Below are positions 1 through 8,405 of a stretch of DNA of 26,659 nt, piece by piece (position 1 is the stretch's first letter; each line of letters starts with the position of its first letter). A program made the position numbers and the translations under genes. Origin of the DNA: Bacteroidales bacterium (lineage in GTDB: Bacteria; Bacteroidota; Bacteroidia; Bacteroidales; UBA932); assembly GCA_020026355.1 (NCBI GenBank), contig JAHHQP010000025.1, forward strand, positions 1 to 26,659. The letters run 5' to 3'. The notes under the pieces are model-generated. The model was not told the origin of the DNA. It did not search any database and saw only the letters and a list, made by a program, of their open reading frames with translations.

Positions 1-1028
1 TTGACCGGTGGAAGCCCTTTCTCCTCCGCCTTGGCGTAACCGGCGTTGCGGTCCCAGAGGCTGATGCCGTCCAGCGAACAAGCATCCATCACGAGACGGA
101 CCTGTTCCACGAAGTCCTCGATCTGGCTGTCGCTGAGGTTGCAGAAGCCCAGGCCAGCAGCTCCTCCCTCGAGGGTGAGGCAGACTTTACGTCCTTCCTC
201 CTGCAGCGGAAGAATGTAGGTGTCGTAATGCTCGATGAGGTATCTCAGATCCGCACCTAAGTCAAAGATCGCCCTGCCGGAAGCGGCATCGTAGCCGACC
301 GTCGCTCTGCGCAGGTTGATGAGGTTACCGATGGTGCAGTACCAGCATTTTTCCGGATCGGGACCGTCCTTGTCCAGCAGATAGTCCGTCACGAGACGAG
401 GATCGTAGTCCGCCGTGTTGATGTAGAAGACAAAGAAGGCATCGTCACCGGTATAGAGCGGTGCATGTCCATCGAAGGGCTTGCGGACTTTCAGGGAAAG
501 GTAGATGACCTTCTCGGACGCGTCCTGAGCGGTCGCCTTCACCCTCAACGGAAGCAGGTATCTGCCTGCCTCAAGGGTATTGCCTACCGGATTGGTGGCA
601 TAGAGTTTCACCTGGAGGTTTCCGGAAAGCTTGCTGCCCGCCTTTATGGTCAGGATGCCGTGGTTCTGGATCTCATAGAAAGGAGCCGGCAAGAGGGTGT
701 ATTCCATCTTGCGGGAAGCGGCGTAAGGTTCCACCAGTTCCGGGGCCACATCCACCAGGACCGTCTGGTCAAAGGCCAAGGGTGACGTGGTGGAGGCATA
801 GATTTCCTGGATAGCGAAAGTTCCTCCTTCGGTGAGAAGGCTGTGCGCTACCTCTCCTCCGGTCGCACGGCTTCTCAGGAAGACCATGGAAGACTGGAAA
901 TCCTCTTCGCTGATGCGGTCCTTACCGACATTCAGGCTGACCGTTTCTTTCTGACAGGCTGCAGCGACGAGAAGCGCAAGGGCCATCGTCAGGCAGCGAC
1001 TGATTGACAGTTCATTGAATCTCTTCAT
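1..1028 (-). CDS. DUF1735 + GH18-like surface lipoprotein, C-terminus cut by window edge
   Basis: Read by translating the minus strand from ATG at 1028; 342 codons are present and the frame stays open at base 1. A signal peptide ends in the lipobox VAAAC (Cys25), so this is an SPII lipoprotein. Residues about 27-182 look like the BT_3987-like N-terminal domain (DUF1735). From about 193 the sequence (FFVFYINTADYDPRLVTDYL, later LPLQEEGRKVCLTLEGGAAG) follows the endo-beta-N-acetylglucosaminidase-type GH18 barrel. The place of the catalytic motif (LDGxDxDDE in Endo H-like enzymes) reads LDGISLWDR at 319-327: the Asp, Asp and Glu are Ser, Trp and Arg. It is therefore probably a non-catalytic glycan-binding protein. 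It starts 3 bp after the upstream gene, as the last visible member of the PUL. The family call is by motif reading only, and the missing C-terminus could change it. Confidence 0.72.
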   Translation of the reverse strand, partial: MKRFNELSISRCLTMALALLVAAACQKETVSLNVGKDRISEEDFQSSMVFLRSRATGGEVAHSLLTEGGTFAIQEIYASTTSPLAFDQTVLVDVAPELVEPYAASRKMEYTLLPAPFYEIQNHGILTIKAGSKLSGNLQVKLYATNPVGNTLEAGRYLLPLRVKATAQDASEKVIYLSLKVRKPFDGHAPLYTGDDAFFVFYINTADYDPRLVTDYLLDKDGPDPEKCWYCTIGNLINLRRATVGYDAASGRAIFDLGADLRYLIEHYDTYILPLQEEGRKVCLTLEGGAAGLGFCNLSDSQIEDFVEQVRLVMDACSLDGISLWDRNAGYAKAEEKGLPPV

Positions 1029-1031
1029 AAG

Positions 1032-2324
1032 CTATTCCTCCTTCTTGTTGATTTCAGGAATCTCCACACCGTCCGGCCATTTCAGGTCAGCATGGGCGAC
1101 TCCATCATTCCCGTAACGGGAGTAGTCCTTGACGACATTGCCTTTGCCGTCATCAAATTTCCAGTAACCGATGAGGGCTTCCTCCGACTGAGGGTCCATG
1201 ATACGGTACATGTTGTCCCAGATCTGCTGCGGAGTCCGGGCGACTTTCCAGACACGGGCTTCCGCAATCATGCCCTGGAGCGGACGGAAGTCGTTGTAGG
1301 AGTAGCCGATGAAGAACTGGCGTTCATCGCCTGTGGCATTCGCCTGGGCTCTCATCGCGAAGTTGAGTCCGCCGTCCGGGAGGGTACCCATCTCCTTGCC
1401 CTCACTCTGGATCTTTCCATTGACATAAATCCTGACGATGCGTTCCTGGGAATCGTAGGTCGCGGCGACATGGTACCATTGTCCGGTCTCGATCTTCTTG
1501 CCGGGATCCGCTTTCGGGAACTTGCCGAAACCTGGGGCACTGCCGTCGAACTGGAGCTGCTGACGCTCGAAGTTGACATCTCCCAGACGGAGGAGGAAGT
1601 ATTGTTCCACGCCCATGATCGTGGAGATGGCGCAGGCACCGAATTCATTCTTGAGGTCGAACTTGTCCACATAGATGAGGGCTTCCATCGTCACGGAAGA
1701 GAGTCCGGTGTAGGCATCGGCCTGAGGGCCGGGCTGGTCGAGGAGCGGGAAGCTGATCCAGTTGTCGGTCAAATCCGCTGCCGTCGTGATGGCGGAAGAG
1801 CGGCGTACCAGGTAGTAGGCGACGGACGAGCTGTTCATCACTTCCATGTTGTCAGAGGTGATCCTGACCGGAAAGAGGTAGGTCTTGTCGATCTCCATGG
1901 CTCCTTCGTGGTTCTCCCCTTCCCCGTCCAGGCCGATGAAGTCAATGCTCACCGGTTCGGAGGTCGTTCTGCCGGCCGGAATGGTCACCTGGCTGGAGGT
2001 GAAGGTGGTGTAGCGGTCGGGAAGCAGTTCATAGTCGGTCCCGTACCTGTGGTTGTAGGTCTCCACCAGGGAGCCGTCGAGGGCGATGGTCGCCGTGACC
2101 TCCTGTCCTGCAGGATAGGTCAAGGTCGCTGACAGCTGCTTCGTCATCGTCGAGGCTTTGTTGCCGAAGGTGGCGGGCTGGAGCTGCGACCGGGAACTCA
2201 CATCGAGGTAGATGGAGTTGTCGAATTTGTACCCGTCTGCATCATAGCGATGGCAGGCTGTCAGGGCCGTGAGGACGATGAGGCAGAGGGCTGCTGTATT
2301 TCTATACTTTTTCATGTTCATCAT
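1032..2324 (-). CDS. DUF1735 + LamG (concanavalin-like) surface glycan-binding lipoprotein
   Basis: 430 aa. The signal peptide ends in LTAC with the lipidated Cys at 24. Residues about 35-172 have the BT_3987-like N-terminal (DUF1735) pattern, with TLTYPAGQEVTATIALDG and VTIPAGRTTSEPVSI. Residues about 205-410 are a LamG/concanavalin A-like sandwich: VTMEALIYVDKF, GQWYHVAATYD, VRIYVNGK, GMIAEARVWKVARTPQQI and ALIGYWKFDDGKG. The DUF1735+LamG layout matches the BT_3986-type protein of the high-mannose N-glycan PUL in B. thetaiotaomicron. No catalytic domain is seen, so a surface glycan-binding role is inferred. The start overlaps the upstream stop as ATGA; an ATG nine bases downstream (2315, MKKYRN) would give an equally good signal peptide. 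Confidence 0.85.
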   Translation of the reverse strand: MMNMKKYRNTAALCLIVLTALTACHRYDADGYKFDNSIYLDVSSRSQLQPATFGNKASTMTKQLSATLTYPAGQEVTATIALDGSLVETYNHRYGTDYELLPDRYTTFTSSQVTIPAGRTTSEPVSIDFIGLDGEGENHEGAMEIDKTYLFPVRITSDNMEVMNSSSVAYYLVRRSSAITTAADLTDNWISFPLLDQPGPQADAYTGLSSVTMEALIYVDKFDLKNEFGACAISTIMGVEQYFLLRLGDVNFERQQLQFDGSAPGFGKFPKADPGKKIETGQWYHVAATYDSQERIVRIYVNGKIQSEGKEMGTLPDGGLNFAMRAQANATGDERQFFIGYSYNDFRPLQGMIAEARVWKVARTPQQIWDNMYRIMDPQSEEALIGYWKFDDGKGNVVKDYSRYGNDGVAHADLKWPDGVEIPEINKKEE

Positions 2325-3226
2325 TTTGAAGGGTTCAGTGTCTGGATGGCATAGCGGAGGGTGAGGTAGTTGCCGCTCTGGTGGTAGTAGTCATGGGCGA
2401 GGTCATAGACTGCCAGTCCTGCGAAAGGACCGAAGGAGACCACTCTCAGGTTCATCTCCGTGACTGCATTGTGCTCGACCTTGTCCTCATCTGCGAGGAT
2501 GCCGTCCACGCTGGCTGCAAGCAGGATCTTGTCCGCAGGAATGTTCAGCGCCGTCGCTTCCATGGTGCAGAGGCGGACATCGTAGGTATTCTCCAGCTGG
2601 TCTGTCGGCAGGACGAGGTAGTCCAGTTTCTCCAGATCAGCAGCCGGGATGAAGTGAGGATCTCCTTCGCTGACGATGAGCTGTCCTTCCTTCCGGGCCT
2701 GGGAGAGTTTCTCGATGATCCGGGCATGCTTTCCGGACACGGCAGGATCCGTTCCTCTGACGGTGGTGAAGGACCAGCCGTCCAGACCGTATTCCTTGAC
2801 CTTCGCGATGGTCGCGTCGAGGTAGCTGTCCAGCGCGGCATCGTCGGAGAATTCCTCCTGACGGCCGGCCAGGTCGATCTGATAGAGGACCTTGATTCCC
2901 TTGTCGTGCATGACGGTCATGTCCTCCCGGTCAGCGGCGCAGAAGTTGTCCGCATTCGTCAGGGAGACGATGTCCAGGGAGTCCGGGAGGCTGCGGAGAC
3001 TGCTCTGTTCGTTGACGGCGATCTCCGGGGCGTTGTCGAAGCGGGCGTAGTAGATGAAATGTTCCGTCTGCCTGTAGTCTCTCAGCGCCTCCATGTAGTC
3101 GGCCCACAGTTCCGGATTGCGGTCCCAGAAATGCACGGGTCTGAGCTGCACCGCTTCCGTCTCGTTCCATTTGGCACAGGAGACGAGGGAGAGGCCGAGA
3201 ATGATGTATGTGATTATTCTTTTCAT
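2321..3226 (-). CDS. GH18-like lipoprotein with degenerate active site
   Basis: 301 aa from the ATG at 3226 (MKRIITYII). The open frame extends 33 bases further upstream, but those codons run into the SusD gene and are not signal-like. The lipobox LVSC places the lipidated Cys at 17. The barrel-like body (HFIYYARFDN, GIKVLYQIDLAG, LDYLVLPTDQL, LRVVSFGPFAGLAVYDLAHD) resembles endo-type GH18 proteins encoded next to SusD. Where Endo H-like enzymes have LDGxDxDDE this protein has LDGWSFTTV (148-156): the catalytic Asp, Asp and Glu are Ser, Thr and Val. It is thus most likely a glycan-binding pseudo-enzyme (BT_3985-type position). It lies 11 bp after the SusD stop and its own stop overlaps the next start. 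An active enzyme with unusual residues is not excluded. Confidence 0.78.
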   Translation of the reverse strand: MKRIITYIILGLSLVSCAKWNETEAVQLRPVHFWDRNPELWADYMEALRDYRQTEHFIYYARFDNAPEIAVNEQSSLRSLPDSLDIVSLTNADNFCAADREDMTVMHDKGIKVLYQIDLAGRQEEFSDDAALDSYLDATIAKVKEYGLDGWSFTTVRGTDPAVSGKHARIIEKLSQARKEGQLIVSEGDPHFIPAADLEKLDYLVLPTDQLENTYDVRLCTMEATALNIPADKILLAASVDGILADEDKVEHNAVTEMNLRVVSFGPFAGLAVYDLAHDYYHQSGNYLTLRYAIQTLNPSK

Positions 3227-3237
3227 TGTGATGCGTT

Positions 3238-4860
3238 TTAATGTTCTTTCACATCCCACCAGAGGCGGGTTCCGAACTTGTCGCCCTTGAAGCTTCCATC
3301 CGGGTTCTCATTGTCGAGGAGGTTGATGGCTTCCTGAAGGTTCGTCATGTTCATCTGGTACTCTTCGACCGGGTAGATCAGCCTGCGGGCATGGAGGTTG
3401 AGATCCACGCTGCCGCCGCTCTTGTCTTCCACTCCCGGGAGCAGTCGCGGATAACCGGTTCTGCGGTACTCTGCCCAGCTTTCGTTGCCGAGCGGGAAGA
3501 TGGCGATCCATTTCTGGGTGATGATGCGTTCGAGATTGCGTTCCTCGGCAGTGTCCTCAGCGACGAGGCCGTCAGCGAGGTTTCCGGCATCTTCCCAGGC
3601 GATCTTGATCTCGCTCTGGCGTGCGGTGACGCTGTATTTGCCAAGCGGATCGACGTAGTTGTCCGGCATCTTCTTGTTGTCGGCGATGTACTCCGTCACG
3701 CCTTCCGCACCGCGTTCCTCGAAGGAGAGGGTGATGCCTTGCTCATAGAAGGTTCTCGCTGCTGCGGGATCTCCCCAGCGGAGTTCGTACTCGGCTCTGA
3801 GGAAGGCCACTTCCGCGGCATTCATCCACAGGTAAGGAGTGGATGAGGTGACGATCAGGTTGGAGTAGCCTTTCTGGTAGTTCTCCGCACTTTCGACGAA
3901 GGTTCCGATCCGGACACCGGCATAGACCTGCTTGTCTTCCTGGTCGGAAAGGGTGTTCTTGAGGAACATCTTCTCGAGGCGAGGGTCTTCGTAGCCATTC
4001 ATGTAGCAGAGGATGTCCGCTCCGGCCCTGGAGTCTTTCCAGTCGTTGTAGATGAGGGCCGTACGGTTCTCGGCGGCATGCATGGCGGCGTTGTCGGCAT
4101 TGGTCTCGATGACTCCGCCAGCGATGGCTTCGGCGGCTTTGGCCTTGGCCAGCTCCGGTTTCACATAGCTCAGACGCATCGCCATCCTGAGTTTGAGGGA
4201 ATTGGCGTAACGTACCCATTGACCTATATTTCCATAATAGACCTTGTCGTACTTGCTCCATGAGGAGGCGGAGATATGGCTGTTGGCCTTGAGGAGGGCG
4301 ATGGCTTCGTCGAGTTCGGCGAACATCTCGTCATAGACTTTCTCCTGGCTGTCGTACTTGATGTAGAGGGATTCATTGGCCACAGCATCCGTGTAAGGGA
4401 CCGGTCCGTAGGTGTCGGTCATCCTGTGGGTGATGGCGACACGGAAGAGACGGGCGAAGGCATTGGCGACCTGGTCCTCGGTGCCGTTGATGATTCCTCG
4501 GTACGGGGCGTAGGCTTCGGTCATCACGTCTCCGAAGGGGGCCTTGCGCCAGTGGTTCTCGGGGTTGTAGTATTCGAAGGCTCCGTTCCAGATCTTCGTG
4601 CTGCCGACATAGCCGGCGAAAGGACCTCCGCTGAGGCTCTCGACGAACTGGTAGAGATGCTCCTGGACCGGAACAACGAGGTTCTGGAGGGCCAGTACCT
4701 TCGCACCTGTCCTGTAATTGTTGATCTCCATCTGGTCTCCGGTCACCTGGTTCGGGTTGGTGTTGTACTCCGGGAAGAGTTCGGTGCAGGAGGTCAGGAC
4801 AAGCAGGGCCGCTCCGGAGAGCAGGGCTGCTGTTTTCTTCATATCAATCATTTTTGTCAT
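3238..4860 (-). CDS. SusD-like outer-membrane lipoprotein (SusD/RagB family)
   Basis: 540 aa. SPII signal with LTSC, Cys25 counting from the ATG at 4860; a later ATG at 4842 (MKKTAAL) fits a shorter signal better and may be the real start. The body has SusD-like_2 features: TNPNQVTGDQ near the N-terminus, TDTYGPVPYTDA, WVRYANSLKLRMAMRLSYV, PYLWMNAAEVAFLRAEYELR, and a C-terminal region with IITQKWIAIFPLGNESWAEYRRTGYPRL. SusD proteins cap the SusC barrel at the cell surface and bind the incoming ligand. The gene begins 13 bp after the susC stop, as is usual for these pairs. The substrate cannot be read from the sequence; the neighbours point to N-glycans. Confidence 0.95.
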   Translation of the reverse strand: MTKMIDMKKTAALLSGAALLVLTSCTELFPEYNTNPNQVTGDQMEINNYRTGAKVLALQNLVVPVQEHLYQFVESLSGGPFAGYVGSTKIWNGAFEYYNPENHWRKAPFGDVMTEAYAPYRGIINGTEDQVANAFARLFRVAITHRMTDTYGPVPYTDAVANESLYIKYDSQEKVYDEMFAELDEAIALLKANSHISASSWSKYDKVYYGNIGQWVRYANSLKLRMAMRLSYVKPELAKAKAAEAIAGGVIETNADNAAMHAAENRTALIYNDWKDSRAGADILCYMNGYEDPRLEKMFLKNTLSDQEDKQVYAGVRIGTFVESAENYQKGYSNLIVTSSTPYLWMNAAEVAFLRAEYELRWGDPAAARTFYEQGITLSFEERGAEGVTEYIADNKKMPDNYVDPLGKYSVTARQSEIKIAWEDAGNLADGLVAEDTAEERNLERIITQKWIAIFPLGNESWAEYRRTGYPRLLPGVEDKSGGSVDLNLHARRLIYPVEEYQMNMTNLQEAINLLDNENPDGSFKGDKFGTRLWWDVKEH

Positions 4861-4873
4861 TGTCTATCCTCCT

Positions 4874-7800
4874 TTAAAATTCAAGTTTGATGTTGAAACC
4901 CATGCTGCGCAGGGACGGCATCATGAAGTAGTCGATGCCCTGGTAGTTGTTGCCGGTGGATGCGATGGATTCAGGATCGAATGGAGCCTTGTTCCAGATC
5001 ATCAGCAGGTTGTGTCCGACTGCGGAGACCGTGAGCGAGCATTTGTCACGGAACCATTTGCGTGGGAGGGTGTAGCCGATGCTGGCTTCCTGCAGGCGGA
5101 AGTTGGTGGCATCGTAGGTGTAGTACTGCGGCAGACCGCTCTGGGAGCCGATGGCATTGTACCATTTCTGAGGATCGACACGCTGACGGCCGTTGATGAG
5201 GACTCCGCCGGCATCCCTTGCCGCTGCGGAAGCTTCGGACACGCCGTAGAGGTCCATGTTGGCCTGGGTTGCGGAATAGCAGACACCGCCGATCCTGCCG
5301 GTCAGCAGGAAGCCGAAATGGAAGCCCTTGTAGCTGAAGTCATTTCTCCAGGCGAGGTTGTATTCCGGGAAGACGCTGCCGAGGAAGATCTCGTCTTCAC
5401 CGTCGGTGATGGCGATGTTTCCCGTGTTGTCGACCTCGATGTAGCCGTTATCATTGGTCTGAACACTGGAGGTCGTGTAGAGGTCTCCGAGGGAACCGCC
5501 CTTACGCAGGATATAGACGGCTTTTCCGAGGGCCTTGATCTTCAGTTCGTCGATGTCGAGTTCCTTTCCGGTCACCGGGTTGACGGCACCTTCGGCAAGC
5601 TGGAGGATCTTGTTCCTGTTCCAGCTGAAGGTGAAGTTGGAGTTCCAGTTGAAGCCGTTCCAGGTGTGGTCGTAGCCGAGGCTGGCCTCGACACCGGTGT
5701 TGCGGACGTTACCGGTCTGGAGGTACATGGTACTGTAGCTGGAGGACGGTGGAAGCATCGGGTCGAAGGTCTGGTTGTAGGTATCAGCGAGATACCAGGA
5801 AACGTTCAGGCTCAGATCTTTCCAGAAGTTCATCTCGAGACCTAATTCATAGGTCAAGGTACGCTCCGGCTTGAGGTCACCGATCGGATAATGGGTCTTG
5901 TCCTTCCAGATCTTGTTGGTCGCGTCATACTCATAGGTAGGAATGGTCAGGAAGCGCGGGAACGGCATACCGACGGAGGCGATGGAGCCTCTGAGTTTCA
6001 GGTAGCTGAGCGCCCCCATGTTCCACTCGGTAGTAGGAACCCAGGACAGACCGGCTGACGGATAGAAGAAGCCTTTCTTGAGGGAGCTGGATCCAGCCAG
6101 CTGCGAGGCCCAGTCGTTACGGCCGGTGACCGTCAGATAAAGCATCTTTTTCCAGCCGAACTCGACGCTGGCGAACACGGATTGCGTCTGGTCATGCCAA
6201 CCGTTCTTGGTCGCTCTCTTCTTGAGGTCGTCCAGATCGAAGACGTTGAACACGTTGGCCAGACCGTTCTCCTGGATCGGGCCACCGTAGGACAGCTCGT
6301 CTGTCTTGATGTCGTTGATCGAGGCTCCGAGGTTGGCGACGAGGGAGAAGTCCTTGCCGAAGGTCTTGTCGATATTGAGGATGACATCCGCATAGGTCTG
6401 GGTGTCATTGCCCCGGGCTTCGGTGTAGTGACCGTTCCTGCCGCCTTCGGAGATGGTGGCCTCCGTCGTGGCGTAAAGTTTCTGCGTGTAGAGATTGTTC
6501 GCATTGTCCACGCGGACACGACCGGTGATGTTGAGCCAGTCAAGGATGTCGTAGCCAGCTGTGAAAGAGAACATGTAACGTTTCTTGTCGTTGTTGCGGA
6601 GATTGCGGTGAGCGATCCAGTAAGGGTTCTGCATCCGCAGGTCACCGGCCAGGTCATCGCTCCAGAACTGTTCCATCATCTTGCTGGCCTCGTTGTAACG
6701 TTCGAAGCTGCGGTAGATGTCGAAGTCCTCACCTCTCGGGAAGAGATAGACCGAGGTCAATGGGTTCGAATAGACTCCCTGGTTCGTCATGTTCTGGTCT
6801 TTCTGGATAATGTAGCTGGCGCTGGCATCCAAACGTAGTTTTTCATTCAATAGGTAAGTTGTATTTCTGAAAGTGAAGTTGTAACGGTCGTAGATGTTGT
6901 TCGGGATGATACCGTCAGAATTCACCGCACCTGCGGAGAAGTAGGTCTGGTTCCTGTCGGTACCGCCGCTGACCGTCACGACATTTGTATAGGTATGGCC
7001 TGTCTTGAAGAAATCATCAGGAGTATAGCCCGGACGTGCGGTTTCCGGCATGTAGGCTCCCCAGCTGAATACGCCTGAACCGTTGGACTTGCCGTTGAGA
7101 CCGGTTCCGTAACGGTTCTGGAACTCCGGCAGGACGAACGGATTGAGGAACTCGGTGTTGCTGGAGAAGGTGACCTTCACCTTTCCGGCATGTCCTTTCT
7201 TCGTGGTGATCATGATCGCACCGTTAGCTGCCTGCGAGCCGTAGAGGGCCGCTGCCGCCGCACCGGTGAGGACGGACATGGATTCGATGTCCTCGGGGTT
7301 GATGTCCGCTACGGACTCTGACTTACCGCGGGAATCGAATTCGGTACCGCCACCGCCGCCGAAGTTGTACATCGGCACACCGTCGATGACGTAGAGGGCG
7401 TTGGAGGACTGGGAGATGGACTTGTTACCTCTCAGCACGACCTTCGCCGCACCGCCGATACCTGATGATGAAGTATTGATCGTCACACCCGCTACCTTAC
7501 CGGAAAGTGAGTTGATGAAGTTCGCGTTCTTCACCTCGGTGAGGAGGTCGGACTCCACCTGCTGAACGTTGTAGCTCAGCGCTTTCTCGTCCCTGCGGAT
7601 ACCGAGAGCCGTGACGACCGTACCCTCAAGGGCGACTGACTCTTCCTGGAGGATAATGTTGAAGACTGCTCTGTTTCCTACTGTAAAGCGCTGTGTCCGG
7701 TAACCCAGGCAGGTCACCTCCAGCTGCTGGTCCCCGGAATTGACCTCCATTGAGAATTTTCCGTCGAGATCAGTCACGGTTCCGTTCTTGGTGCCTTGTT

Positions 7801-8203
7801 CCAGGACGGCGGCACCCGGGATGGGGACTCCCTGCTGGTCGGAAATCGTTCCGGTGATGGTGACGCGTTCCGGAGCGACCTTCCTGGAGAGGATGATGTG
7901 ATGCCCCTGAATCTTGTAATCGATGGCATTCGGAGTAAAGAGAATACGGCAGATCTCTTCAATCTTCTGTTCCTTCACATTGATGGAGACAGGAACTGAG
8001 AGGTCCGCGTTCTTGTTGGCAAACAGATATTCGGACTGATCACGAATATCATTCAGGACAACCTCAAGGGGGGTGTCCTTGCGGTTCAATGTTATTCTAG
8101 TGTCCTCTTGTGGTCTAGCCTCAGCTATTGAGGCTGAAGAGAATATAAGAATAAAACATAGGATTCTGCCGATTACGGCAGAACACATTGAGTTATTATT
8201 CAT
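4874..8203 (-). CDS. SusC-like TonB-dependent transporter with N-terminal STN signalling domain
   Basis: 1109 aa. Signal peptide about 1-29; STN (secretin/TonB short N-terminal) domain about 35-106 (ITLNRKDTPLEVVLNDI ... IQGHHIILS); carboxypeptidase-D regulatory-like domain about 115-190 (ITGTISDQQGVPIPGAAV); plug about 205-320 with GKVAGVTINTSSSGIGGAAK and SVLTGAAAAALYGSQAANGA; then the beta-barrel ending in Phe (FNIKLEF). A standard TonB box such as DEVVVVGYG is not evident; TVVTALGIRR (195-204) sits in that place. The STN domain is the part that contacts FecR-type anti-sigma factors, and such a gene lies directly upstream, so the transporter probably reports substrate binding to the ECF sigma. 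It forms a pair with the SusD gene 13 bp downstream. The first 90 bases of the coding region contain two perfect hairpins. Confidence 0.95.
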   Translation of the reverse strand: MNNNSMCSAVIGRILCFILIFSSASIAEARPQEDTRITLNRKDTPLEVVLNDIRDQSEYLFANKNADLSVPVSINVKEQKIEEICRILFTPNAIDYKIQGHHIILSRKVAPERVTITGTISDQQGVPIPGAAVLEQGTKNGTVTDLDGKFSMEVNSGDQQLEVTCLGYRTQRFTVGNRAVFNIILQEESVALEGTVVTALGIRRDEKALSYNVQQVESDLLTEVKNANFINSLSGKVAGVTINTSSSGIGGAAKVVLRGNKSISQSSNALYVIDGVPMYNFGGGGGTEFDSRGKSESVADINPEDIESMSVLTGAAAAALYGSQAANGAIMITTKKGHAGKVKVTFSSNTEFLNPFVLPEFQNRYGTGLNGKSNGSGVFSWGAYMPETARPGYTPDDFFKTGHTYTNVVTVSGGTDRNQTYFSAGAVNSDGIIPNNIYDRYNFTFRNTTYLLNEKLRLDASASYIIQKDQNMTNQGVYSNPLTSVYLFPRGEDFDIYRSFERYNEASKMMEQFWSDDLAGDLRMQNPYWIAHRNLRNNDKKRYMFSFTAGYDILDWLNITGRVRVDNANNLYTQKLYATTEATISEGGRNGHYTEARGNDTQTYADVILNIDKTFGKDFSLVANLGASINDIKTDELSYGGPIQENGLANVFNVFDLDDLKKRATKNGWHDQTQSVFASVEFGWKKMLYLTVTGRNDWASQLAGSSSLKKGFFYPSAGLSWVPTTEWNMGALSYLKLRGSIASVGMPFPRFLTIPTYEYDATNKIWKDKTHYPIGDLKPERTLTYELGLEMNFWKDLSLNVSWYLADTYNQTFDPMLPPSSSYSTMYLQTGNVRNTGVEASLGYDHTWNGFNWNSNFTFSWNRNKILQLAEGAVNPVTGKELDIDELKIKALGKAVYILRKGGSLGDLYTTSSVQTNDNGYIEVDNTGNIAITDGEDEIFLGSVFPEYNLAWRNDFSYKGFHFGFLLTGRIGGVCYSATQANMDLYGVSEASAAARDAGGVLINGRQRVDPQKWYNAIGSQSGLPQYYTYDATNFRLQEASIGYTLPRKWFRDKCSLTVSAVGHNLLMIWNKAPFDPESIASTGNNYQGIDYFMMPSLRSMGFNIKLEF
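8117..8183. other. Two perfect hairpins in the 5' coding region of the STN-type susC
   Basis: Inverted repeat 1: TTCTGCCG (8164-8171), loop ATTA, CGGCAGAA (8176-8183), an 8-bp perfect stem about 20-40 bases after the start codon. Inverted repeat 2: AGCCTCA (8117-8123), loop GCTAT, TGAGGCT (8129-8135), a 7-bp perfect stem. Both lie in the signal-peptide-coding part. No T-tract follows either on the two strands. They may act on translation or mRNA stability; this role is inference. Confidence 0.5.
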
Positions 8204-8245
8204 ACATTTGTGGAATTATTAGTGATAAGTGCTATTGTTCGATGC

Positions 8246-8256
8246 AATTCCGACTT
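8246..8256 (-). promoter_or_regulatory. 11-base motif AAGTCGGAATT upstream of susC, shared with fecR upstream region
   Basis: On the minus strand AAGTCGGAATT lies about 43-53 bases before the susC start. The identical 11-mer is at 9444-9454, before fecR. GGAAT-type sequences are typical of ECF -35 elements, so this could be the recognition site of the divergent sigma factor. No matching -10 at equal spacing was found in the two copies. Confidence 0.35.
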
Positions 8257-8264
8257 GTCGCTGG

Positions 8265-8295
8265 GCCTGCGGATGTGCTGATCTGCAGGCTTTTT
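8265..8295 (+). terminator. Intrinsic terminator-like hairpin on the strand opposite susC, in the susC leader
   Basis: GCCTGCGGAT (8265-8274), loop GTGCTG, ATCTGCAGGC (8281-8290): a 10-bp stem with one G-T pair, followed at once by TTTTT (8291-8295) on the plus strand. On the minus strand, the direction of fecR and susC, no T-run follows, so it does not look like a fecR terminator. No plus-strand protein gene ends here. The best reading is the 3' end of a short antisense RNA. Confidence 0.6.
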
Positions 8296-8405
8296 AATCG
8301 GATTTCCCTGCACTAGGTCTTGAATGATGCGGTTTTCATTTTTTTTGTGTGTTATCAGTTTATGTAAAGTCTAATGTTCCGTCTGTTCAGGAATCGGCTA
8401 CCTGG

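Larger units (their letters stand above)
8203..8295 (+). ncRNA. Candidate cis-antisense sRNA over the susC start/leader (DonS-like in position)
   Basis: A perfect Bacteroidota -7 element TACATTTG lies at 8203-8210 on the plus strand, and the terminator-like hairpin with T-tract ends at 8295. Initiation a few bases after the -7 element would give an RNA of about 80 nt, antisense to the region just upstream of the SusC start. No good TTTG was found 19-21 bases upstream of the -7 element, which weakens the promoter. In B. fragilis the N-glycan (Don) PUL is known to carry an antisense sRNA, DonS, at donC, next to ECF/anti-sigma genes. The assignment here rests on position and signals only. Confidence 0.4.

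Noticed and set aside
8296..8405. Possible fecR terminator between fecR and susC
   Set aside because: No stem followed by a T-run is found on the minus strand; the only good hairpin has its T-run on the plus strand.
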